Shown one piece after another: positions 24,319 to 33,639 of a DNA stretch of 45,179 bases. Each line of letters opens with the position of its first letter. Positions within the stretch are counted from its first letter, which is position 1. The notes below the pieces were generated by a model, which had not been told where the DNA came from, searched no databases, and saw only the letters and a list, made by a program, of their open reading frames with translations. A program made the position numbers and the translations under genes. The stretch is from Cristatella mucedo (Eukaryota; Bryozoa; Phylactolaemata; Cristatellidae): positions 1 through 45,179 of the forward strand of contig WPIO01000442.1 in assembly GCA_009760855.2 (NCBI GenBank), written 5' to 3'.

Positions 24319-24690
24319 GTGCGAAATGCTTCAAACATGGTGCAGCACTCTGCTGCCAGCCAGCACACGCTCGGACATGCAGATTTGAACTTTTTAGATA
24401 TTCTGCGATCTGCTGCGAACTCGTGCGAAACGTGTTATTTACGTGCGAAATGCTTTAAACAAGGTGCAGCACTTTGCTGCCAGCCAGGGCACGCTCCGAC
24501 ACGCAGATTTGATGTTCCTACATATTCCGCGATCTGCTGCGAACTCGTGCGAAACGTGTTATTTACGTGCGAAATGCTTTAAACATGGTGCAGCACTCTG
24601 CTGGCAGCCAGCACACACTCGGACATGCAGATTTGAACTATCCAGATATTCCGCGATCCGTGGCGAACTCGTGCGAAACGTGTTATTTAC
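24319..24690 (+). repeat. Three-unit imported block, copy 1
   Basis: Three consecutive variant units inside the homogeneous core. The first has CTCGGACATGCAG and GAACTTTTTAGATATTC. The second has CACTTTGCTGCCAGCCAGGG and CACGCAGATTTGATG. The third (class G) has GCTGGCAGCCAGCACACAC, GAACTATCCAGATATTCC and GATCCGTGGCG. The same three-unit order, less diverged in the third unit, begins at 28,907, exactly 4,588 bp (37 units) downstream. Class G recurs at 42,897 and partly at 40,627. Confidence 0.85.
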
Positions 24691-24938
24691 GTGCGAAATG
24701 CTTTAAACAAGGTGCAGTACTCTGCTGCCAGCCCGAACAAGCTCGGACATGCAGATTTGAAGTTTCTACATATTCCGCGATCTGCTGCGAACTCGTGCGA
24801 AATGTGATATTAGAGTGCGAAATGCTTTAAACAAGGTGCAGCACTTTGCTGCCAGTCAGCACACGCTCCGAAATGTAGATTTCAAGTTTTTACATATTCC
24901 GCGATCTGCTGCGAACTCGTGCGAAACGTGTTATTTAC
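24691..24938 (+). repeat. H-B unit pair, distant copy
   Basis: The H unit has GCAGTACTCTGCTGCC and CCCGAACAAGCTCGG. The B-like unit has GATATTAGAGTGCG, CACTTTGCTGCC, GTCAGCACACG, GAAATGTAG and TTTCAAGTTTTTAC. Both parts and their order match 542-789 and 914-1,161, about 24 kb away. Unlike those copies, the B unit here has CTTTAAAC instead of CTCAATAC, so it is a chimera with an ordinary unit. Confidence 0.85.
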
Positions 24939-25930
24939 GTGCAAAATGCTTTAAACATGGTGCAGCACTCTGCTGCCAGCCAGTGCACGCTCCGAAATGT
25001 AGATTTGAAGTTTCTACATATTCCGCGATCTGCTGCGAACTCGTGCGAAACGTGTTATTTACGTGCGAAATGCTTTAAACAAGGTGCAGCACTCTGCTGC
25101 CAGCCAGCACACGCTCGGACATGCAGATTTGAAGTTTCTACATATTCCGCGATCTGCTGCGAACTCGTGCGAAACGTGTTATTTACGTGCGAAATGCTTT
25201 AAACAAGGTGCAGCACTCTGCTGCCAGCCAGGGCACGCTCCGACATGCAGATTTGAAGTTTCTACATATTCCGCGATCTGCTGCGAACTCGTGCGAAACG
25301 TGTTATTTACGTGCGAAATGCTTTAAACATGGTGCAGCACTCTGCTGCCAGCCAGCACACGCTCCGACATGCAGATTTGAAGTTTCTACATATTCCGCGA
25401 TCTGCTGCGAACTCGTGTGAAACGTGTTATTTACGTGCGAAATGCTTTAAACATGGTGCAGCACTCTGCTGCCAGCCAGCACACGCTCCGACATGCAGAT
25501 TTGAAGTTTCTAGATAATCCGGGATCTGCTGCGAACTCGTGCGAAACGTGCTATTTACTTGCGAAATGCTTTAAACAAGGTGCAGCACTCTGCAGCCAGC
25601 CAGCGCACGCTCCGACATGCAGATTTGAAGTTTCTACATATTCCGCGATCTGCTGCGAACTCGTGCGAAACGTGTTATTTACGTGCGAAATGCTTTAAAC
25701 AAGGTGCAGCACTCTGCTGCCAGCCAGCACACGCTCCGACATGCAGATTTGAAGTTTCTAGATATTCCACGATCTGCTGCAAACTCGTGCGAAACGTGTT
25801 ATTTACGTGCAAAATGCTTTAAACAAGGTGCAGCACTCTGCTGCCAGCCAGAACACGCTCGGACATGCAGATTTGAAGTTTCTACATATTCCGCGATCTG
25901 CTGCGAACTCGTGCGAAATGTGTTATTTAC

Positions 25931-26045
25931 GTGCGAAATGCTTTAAACATTGCAGCAGCACTCTGCTGCCAGTCAGCACACGCTCCAACATGCATATTTA
26001 AAGTTTTTACATCTGGTGCGAACTCGTGCGAAACGTGTTATTTTC
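25931..26045 (+). repeat. Unit with about 10-bp deletion and altered hairpin
   Basis: The sequence passes from TTTTTACAT directly to CTGGTGCGAAC, omitting about 10 bp that contain TTCCGCG. An AT at both deletion ends could serve as microhomology. The unit also reads CATTGCAGCAGCACTC near 25,945, an altered and slightly expanded form of the GTGCAGCACTC segment. CTGGTGCG rather than CTGCTGCG is a variant shared with units near 15,534, 29,320, 32,743, 35,473 and 41,994. Confidence 0.8.
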
Positions 26046-28906
26046 CTGCGAAATGCCTTTAACCAGGTGCAGCACTCTGCTGCCAGCCAGCGCACGCTCC
26101 GACATGCAGATTTGAAGTTTCTAGATATTCCGCGATCTGCTGCGAACTCGTGCGAAACGTGTTATTTACGTGCGAAATGCTTTAAACAAGGTGCAGCACT
26201 CTGCTGCGAGCAAGTGCACGCTCCGACATGCAGATTTGAAGTTTCTAGATATTCCGCGATCTGCTGCTAACTCTTGCGAAACGTGTTATTTACGTGCGAA
26301 ATGCTTTAAAAAAGGTGCAGCACTCTGCTGCCAGCCAGGACACGCTCCGACACGCAGATTTGAAGTTTCTACATATTCCGCGATCTGCTGCGAACTCGTG
26401 CGAAACGTGTTTTTTACGTGCGAAATGCTTTAAACAAGGTGCAGCACTCTGCTGCCAGCCAGCACACGCTCCGACATGCAGATTTGAAGTTTCTACATAT
26501 TCCGCGATCTGCTGCGAACTCGTGCGAAACGTGTTATTTACGTGCGAAATGCTTAAAACACAAGGCGCAGCACTCTGCCGCCAGCCAGCTGCACGCTCCG
26601 ACATGCAGATTTGAAGTTTCTACATATTCCGCGATCTGCTGCAAACTCGTGCGAAACGTGTTATTTACGTGCGAAATGCTTTAAACATGGTGCAGCACTC
26701 TGCTGGCAGCCAGCACACGCTCCGACATGCAGATTTGAACTTTCTACATATTCTGCGATCTGCTGCGAACTCGTGCGAAACGTGTTATTTACGTGCGAAA
26801 TGCTTTAAACAAGGTGCAGCACTCTGCTGCCAGCCAGGGCACGCTCCGACATGCAGATTTGAAGTTTCTACATATTCCGCGATCTGCCACGAACTCGTGC
26901 GAAACGTGTTAATTACGTGCGAAATGGCCTAAACATGGTGCAGCACTCTGCTGCCAGCCAGTAAACGCTCGGACATGCAGATTTGAACTTTCTACATATT
27001 CCGCGACTTGCTGCTAACTCGTGCGAAACGTGTTATTTACGTGCGAAATGCTTTAAACAAGGTGCAGCACTCTGCTGCCAGCCAGGGCACGCTCCGACAC
27101 TCAGATTTGAAGTTTCTACATATTCCGCGATCTGCTGCGAACTTGTGCGAAACGTGTTATTTACGTGCGAAATGCTTTAAACAAGGTGCAGCACTCTGCT
27201 GCCAGCAAGTGCACGCTCCGACAAGCAGATTTGAAGTTTCTACATATTCCGCGATCTGCTGCGAACTCGTGCGAAACGTGTTTTTACGTGCGAAATGCTT
27301 TAAAACAAGGTGCAGCACTCTGCTGCCAGCCAGGCACACGCTCCGACATGCAGATTTGAAGTTTCTACATATTCCGCGATCTGCTGCGAACTCGTGCGAA
27401 ACGTGTTATTTACGTGCGAAATGCTTTAAACATGGTGCAGCACTCTGCTGCCAGCCAGCACACGCTCCGACATGCAGATTTGAAGTTTCTACATATTCCG
27501 CGATCTGCTGCGAACTCGTGCGAAACGTGTTATTTACGTGCGAAATGCTTTAAACTAGGTGCAGCACTGTGCTGCCAGCCAGCACACGCTCCGACATGCA
27601 GATTTGAACTTTCTACATATTCCGCGATCTGCTGCGAACTCGTGCGAAATGTGTTGTTCGAGTGCGAAATGCTCAAAACAAGGTGCAGCACTCTGCTGCC
27701 AGCCAGCACACGCTCCGACATGCAGATTTGAAGTTTTTTACATATTCCGCGATCTGCTGCCAACTGGTGCGAAACGTGTTATTTACGTGCGAAATGCTTT
27801 AAACAAGGTGCAGCACTCTGCTGCCAGCCAGCACACGCTCCGACATGCAGATTTGAACTTTCTAGATATTCTGCGATCTGCTGCGAACTCGTGCGAAACG
27901 TGTTATTTACGTGCGAAATGCTTTAAACATGGTGCAGCACTCTGCTGCCAGCCAGGGCACGCTCCGACATGCAGATTTGAAGTTTCTACATATTCCGCGA
28001 TCTGCTGCGAACTCGTGCGAAACGTGTTATTTACGTGCGAAATGCTTTAAACAAGGTGCAGCACTCTGCTGCCAGCCAGGGCACGCTCCGACATGCAGAT
28101 TTGAAGTTTCTACATATTCCGCGATCTGCTGCGAACTCGTGCAAAACGTGTTATTTACTTGCGAAATGCTTTAAACAAGGTGCAGCACTCTGCTGCCAGC
28201 CAGCACACGCTCTCGGACATGCAGATTTGAAGTTTCTACATATTCCGCGATCTGCTGCGAACTTGTGCGAAACGTGTTATTTACGTGCGAAATGCTTTAA
28301 ACATGGTGCAGCACTCTGCTGCCAGTCAAGGCACGCTCCGAAATGCAGATTTGAAGTTTCTACATATTCCGCGATCTGCTCCGAACTCGTGCGAAACGTG
28401 TTATTTACGTGCGAAATGCTTTAAACATGGTGCAGCACTCTGCTGCCAGCCAGCACACGCTCCGACATGCAGATTTGAACTTTCTACATATTCCGCGATC
28501 TGCTGCGAACTCGTGCGAAACGTGTTATTTACGTGCGAAATGCTTTTAAAACAAGGTGCAGCACTCTGCTGCCAGCCAGCACACGCTCCGACATGCAGAT
28601 TTGAAGTTTCTACATATTCAGCGATCTGCTGCGAATTGGTGCGAAACGTGTTATTTACGTGCGAAATGCTTTAAACAAGGTGCAGCACTCTGCTGCCAGC
28701 AAGGGCACGCTCCGACATGCAGATTTGAAGTTTCTACATATTCCGCGATCTGCTGCGAACTCGTGCGAAACGTGTTATTTACGTGCGAAATGCTTTAAAC
28801 AAGGTGCAGCACTCTGCTGCCAGCAAGCTTACGCTCCGACATGCAGATGTGAAGTTTCTACATATTCCGCGATCTGCTGCGAACTCGTGCGAAACGTGTT
28901 ATTTAC

Positions 28907-29240
28907 GTGCGAAATGCTTTAAACATGGTGCAGCACTCTGCTGCCAGCCAGCACACGCTCGGACATGCAGATTTGAACTTTTTAGATATTCCGCGATCTG
29001 CTGCGAACTCGTGCGAAACGTGTTATTTACGTGCGAAATGCTTTAAACAAGGTGCAGCACTTTGCTGCCAGCCAGGGCACGCTCCGACACGCAGATTTGA
29101 TGTTTCTACATATTCCGCGATCTGCTGCGAACTCGTGCGAAACGTGTTATTTACGTGCGAAATGCTTTAAACATGGTGCAGCACTCTGCTGGCAGCCAGC
29201 ACACGCTCGGACATGCAGATTTGAACTTTCTAGATATTCC
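28907..29240 (+). repeat. Three-unit imported block, copy 2
   Basis: This has the same order as 24,319-24,690: CTCGGACATGCAG with TTTTTAGATATTCC, then CACTTTGCTGCCAGCCAGGG with CACGCAGATTTGATG, then GCTGGCAGCCAGCACACGC with GAACTTTCTAGATATTCC. The offset is exactly 37 units. The third unit is cut short at about 29,241, so the similarity ends where a deletion begins. Confidence 0.82.
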
Positions 29241-29353
29241 GCTAAACAAGGTGCAGCACTCTGCTGCCAGTCAGCACACGCTCCGACATGCAGATTTGAA
29301 GTTTTTACACATTCTGCGATCTGGTGCGAACTCGTGCGAAACGTGTTATTTAC
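29155..29353 (+). repeat. Two units fused by a 49-bp deletion
   Basis: Successive unit starts at 29,155 and 29,354 are 199 bp apart instead of 248. At about 29,241 CTAGATATTCCGC joins TAAACAAGGTGC, so the GATC segment, all TGCGAA boxes and the next unit start are missing. This is the only place in the core where a unit loses its whole TGCGAA cluster. Confidence 0.85.
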
Positions 29354-29849
29354 GTGCGAAATGCTTTAAACATGGTGCAGCACTCTGCTGCCAGCCAGTG
29401 CACGCTCCGACATGCAGATTTAAAATTTCTAGATATTCCGCGATCTGCTGCGAACTCGTGCGAAACGTGTTATTTACGTGCGAAATGCTTTAAACATGGT
29501 GCAGCACTCTGCTGCCAGCCAGCACACGCTCCGACATGCAGATTTGAAGTTTCTACATATTCCGCGATCTGCTGGGAACTGGTGCGAAACGTTTTATTTA
29601 CGTGAGAAATGCTTTAAACAAGGTGCAGCACTCTGCTGCCAGCCAGGGCACGCTCCGACATGCAGATTTGAGTTTCTACATATTCCGCGATCTGCTGCGA
29701 ACTCGTGCGAAACGTGTTATTTACGTGCGAAATGCTTTAAACAAGGTGCAGCACTCTGCTGCCAGCCAGCAGCCACGCTCCGACATGCAGATTTGAAGTT
29801 TCTACATATTCCGCGATCTGCTGCGAACTCGTGCGAAACGTGTGTTATT

Positions 29850-29983
29850 TACGTGCGAAATGCTTTAAACTTTAAACAAGGTGCAGCACTCTGCTGCCAG
29901 CCAGCACACGCTCGACATGCAGATTTGAGTTTTTCTACATATTCCGCGATCTGCTGCGAACTCGTGCGAAACGTGTTATTTAC
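29850..29983 (+). repeat. Unit with 7-bp tandem duplication of TTTAAAC
   Basis: The segment reads CTTTAAACTTTAAACAAGG at about 29,862-29,880, duplicating TTTAAAC. The unit is also altered downstream, reading ACGCTCGACATGC (one base lost) and TTTGAGTTTTTCTAC (changed base order and extra T). Just upstream GTGTGTTATT carries an extra GT. Confidence 0.8.
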
Positions 29984-31225
29984 GTGCGAAATGCTTTAAA
30001 CAAGGTGCAGCACTCTGCTGCCAGCCAGGGCACGCTCCGACACGCAGATTTGAAGTTTCTACATATTCCGCGATCTGCTGCGAACTGGTGCGAAACGTGT
30101 TATTTACGTGCGAAATGCTTTAAACAAGGTGCAGCACTCTGCTGCCAGCCAGCGCACGCTCCGACATGCAGATTTGAAGTTTCTGCAGATTCCGCGATCT
30201 GCTGCGAACTCGTGCGAAACGTGTTATTTACGTGCGAAATGCTTTAAACAAGGTGCAGCACTCTGCTGCCAGCCAGCACACGCTCCGACATGCAGATTTG
30301 AAGTTTCTACATATTCCGCGATCTGCTGCGAACTCGTGCGAAACGTGTTATTTACGTGCGAAATGCTTAAAACAAGGTGCAGCACTCTGCTGCCAGCCAG
30401 CACACGCTCCGACATGCAGATTTGAAGTGTCTACATATTCCGCGATCTGCTGCGAACTCGTGCGCTAAACGTGTTATTTACGTGCGAAATGCTTTAAACA
30501 AGGTGCAGCACTCTGCTGCCAGCCAGGGCACGCTCCGACATGCAGATTTGAAGTTTCTACATATTCCGCGATCTGCTGCGAACTCGTGCGAAACGTGTTA
30601 TTTACGTGCGAAATGCTTTAAACAAGGTGCAGCACTCTGCTGCCAGCCAGGGCACGCTCCGACACGCAGATTTGAAGTTTCTACATATTCCGCGATCTGC
30701 TGGGAACTAGTGCGAAACGTGTTATTTACGTGCGAAATGCTTTAAACAAGGAGCAGCACTCTGCTGCCAGCAAGCACACGCTCCGACATGCAGATTTGAA
30801 GTTTCTACATATTCCGCGATCTGCTGCGAACTCGTGCGAAACGTGTTATTTACGTGCGAAATGCTTTTAACAAGGTGCAGCACTCTGCTGCCAGCCAGCG
30901 CACGCTCCGACATGCAGATTTGAAGTTTCTACATATTCCGCGATCTGCTGCGAATTGGTGCGAAACGTGTTATTTACGTGCGAAATGCTTTAAACAAGGT
31001 GCAGCACTCTGCTGCCAGCCAGCACACGCTCCGACATGCAGATTTGAAGTTTCTACGTATTCAGCGATCTGCCGCAAACTCGTTCGAAACGTGTTATTTA
31101 CGTGCGAAATGCTTTAAACAAGGTGCAGCACTCTGCTGCCAGCCAGCGCACGCTCCGACATGCAGATTTGAAGTTTCTACATATTCCGCGATCTGCTGCG
31201 AACTCGTGCAAAACGTGTTATATAC

Positions 31226-31409
31226 GTGCGAAATGCTTTAAACAAGGTGCAGCACTCTGCTGCCAGCCAGGGCACGCTCCGACAGGCAGATTTGATGTTT
31301 CTACATATTCCGCGATCTGCTGCGAACTCGCACACGCTCCGACATGCAGATTTGAACTTTCTAGATATTCCGCGATCTGCTGCGAACTCGTGCGAAACGT
31401 GTTATTTAC
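31226..31409 (+). repeat. Two units fused by a 64-bp deletion
   Basis: Unit starts at 31,226 and 31,410 are 184 bp apart instead of 248. At about 31,330 TGCGAACTCG joins CACACGCTCCGAC, removing the unit boundary, TTTAAA, and the hairpin segment. The rest of both units is ordinary, so a single deletion explains the structure. Confidence 0.87.
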
Positions 31410-31657
31410 GTGCGAAATGCTTTAAACAAGGTGCAGCACTCTGCTGCCAGCCAGCGCACGCTCCGACATGCAGATTTGAAGTTTCTACATATTCCGCGAT
31501 CTGCTGCGAACTCGTGCGAAACGTGTTATTTACGTGCGAAATGTTTTAAACAAGGTGCAGCACTCTGCAGCCAGCCAGCACACGCTCCGACATGCAGATT
31601 TGAAGTTTCTACATATTCCGCGATCTACTGCGAACTGGTGCGAAACGTGTTATTTAC

Positions 31658-31781
31658 GTGCGAAATGCTTTAAACAAGGTGCAGCACTCTGCTGCCAGCC
31701 AGCACACGCTCCGACATGCAGATTTGAAGTTTCTACATATTCCGCGATCTGCTGCGAACTCGTGCGAAACGTGTTATTTAC
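31658..31781 (+). repeat. Reference unit (matches the apparent consensus)
   Basis: This single unit matches, base for base, the majority form I see across the array. Units at 34,261, 36,632 and 16,936 appear identical to it. Composition is 28 G and 33 C in 124 bases (about 49% GC), with 10 CpG. It carries a DraI site TTTAAA (unit position 12-17) and a DpnII site GATC (89-92), so either enzyme should cut most of the array into a 124-bp ladder. The consensus was judged by eye rather than computed. Confidence 0.9.
31681..31695 (+). other. Short perfect inverted repeat in each unit
   Basis: GCAGCA and TGCTGC flank CTC, giving a 6-bp perfect stem with a 3-base loop that does not extend further outward. 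It is kept in most units. Many of the small length variants in the array fall in or just after this segment, for example an extra GCT near 24,100, CAGCAGCC near 23,108 and GCAGCAAGC near 36,047. This is consistent with slippage in CTG/CAG-like sequence. Confidence 0.65.
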
Positions 31782-31788
31782 GTGCGAA
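31753..31788 (+). other. TGCGAA triplet with 10- and 20-bp spacing (reference unit)
   Basis: TGCGAA occurs at 31,753, 31,763 and 31,783, the last in the next unit. The spacings of 10 and 20 bp place all three on about the same face of the helix. The last two are part of a 9-bp direct repeat CGTGCGAAA. The triplet recurs in most units, though single boxes are often changed to TGCAAA. A DNA-binding role is an inference with no protein evidence; it may equally be a relic of how the unit arose. Confidence 0.6.
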
Positions 31789-33267
31789 ATGCTTTAAACA
31801 AGGTGCAGCACTCTGCTGCCAGCCAGCACACGCTCCGACATGCAGATTTGAAGTTTCTACATATTCCGCGATCTGCTGCGAACTCGTGCGATACGTGTTA
31901 TTTACGTGCGAAATGCTTTAAACAAGGTGCAGCACTCTGCTGCCAGCCAGGCACACGCTCCGACATGCAGATTTGAAGTTTCTACATATTCCGCGATCTG
32001 CTGCGAACTCGTGCGAAACGTGTTATTTACGTGCGAAATGCTTTAAACAAGGTGCAGCACTCTGCTGCCAGCCAGCACACGCTCCGACATGCAGGTTTGA
32101 TTGTTCTACATATTCCGCGATCTGCTGCGAACTCGTGCGAAACGTGTTATTTACGTGCGAAATGCTTTAAACAAGGTGCAGCACTCTGCTGCCAGCCAGG
32201 GCACGCTCCGACATGCAGATTTGAAGTTTCTACATATTCCGCGATCTGCTGCGAACTCGTGCGAAACGTGTTATTTACGTGCGAAATGCTTAAAACAAGG
32301 TGCAGCACTCTGCTGCCAGCCAGCACACGCTCCGACATGCAGATTTGAAGTTTCTACATATTCCGCGATCTGCTGCGAACTCGTGCGAAACGTGTTATTT
32401 ACGTGCGAAATGCTTTAAACATGGTGCAGCACTCTGCTGCCAGCCAGCACACGCTCCGACATGCAGATTTGAACTTTTCTACATATTCCGCGATCTGCTG
32501 CGAACTCGTGCGAAACGTGTTATTTACGTGCGAAATGCTTTAAACAAGGTGCAGCACTCTGCTGCCAGCCACACACGCTCCGACATGCAGATTTGAAGTT
32601 TCTACAGATTCCGCGATCTGCTGCGAACTCGTGCGAAACGTGTTATTTACGTGCGAAATGCTTTAAACAAGGTGCAGCACTCTGCTGCCAGTCAGCGCAC
32701 GCTCCGACATGCAGATTTGAAGTTTCTACATATTCCGCGATCTGGTGCGAACTTGTGCGGAACGTGTTATTTACGTGCGAAATGCTTTAAACATGGTGCA
32801 GCACTCTGCTGCCAGCCAGCACACGCTCCGACATGCAGATTTGAAGTTTCTACATATTCAGCGATCTGCTGCGAACTAGTGCGAAACGTGTTATTTACGT
32901 GCGAAATGCTTTAAACAAGGTGCAGCACTCTGCTGCCAGCCAGGCACGCTCCGACATGCAGATTTGAAGTTTCTACATATTCCGCGATCTGCTGCGAACT
33001 CGTGCGAAACGTGTTATTTACGTGCGAAATGCTTTAAACAAGGTGCAGCACTCTGCTGCGCCAGCGCACGCTCCGACATGCAGATTTGAAGTTTCTACAT
33101 ATTCCGCCATCTGCTGCGAACTCGTGCGAAACGTGTTATTTACGTGCGAAATGCTTTAAACAAGGTGCAGCACTCTGCTGCCAGCCAGCACACGCTCCGA
33201 CATGCAGATTTGAAGTTTCTACATATTCTGCGATCTGCTGCGAACTTGTGCGAAACGTGTTATTTAC

Positions 33268-33639
33268 GTGCGAAATGCTTTAAACAAGATACAGCACTCT
33301 GCTGCCAGCCAGCGCACGCTCCGAAATGTAGATTTGAAGTTTCTACATATTCCGCGATCTGCTGCGAACTCGTGCGAAACGTGTTATTTACGTGCGAAAT
33401 GCTTTAAACAAGGTGCAGCACTCTGCTGCCAGCCAGCACACGCTCCGATATGCAGGTTTGAAGTTTCTACATATTCCGCGATCTGCCGCGAACTCGTGCG
33501 AAACGTGTTTACTACGTGCGAAATGCTTTAAACAAGTTGCAGCACTCAGCTGCGAGCAAGCACACGCTCCGACATGCAGATTTGAAGTTTTGACATATTC
33601 CGCGATCTGCTTCGAACTTGTGCGAAACGTGTTATTTAC
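33268..33639 (+). repeat. Class F block, distant copy
   Basis: The block begins with CAAGATACAGCACTC and GAAATGTAG, passes through an ordinary-type unit ending GTGTTTACTACGTGCG, and reaches a unit with CAAGTTGCAGCACTCAGC and GCGAGCAAGCACACG. The same markers in the same order are at 7,118-7,613, where the second marker is three units after the first instead of two. A partial relative (TTTACTACG, CAAGTTGCAGCACTCAGC) is at about 40,868-40,915. Confidence 0.82.

Noticed and set aside
31754-31768. CENP-B box on the minus strand (TTCGCACGAGTTCGC)
   Set aside because: It matches the TTCG and the A of the core but has TCGC where CGGG is required, about 6 of 9 core bases. That is too weak to call, although it overlaps the TGCGAA boxes.
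31761-31790. Paired ACGTG motifs as E-box or hypoxia-type response elements
   Set aside because: Five-base matches in a repeated unit carry no weight without promoter context or a nearby gene.
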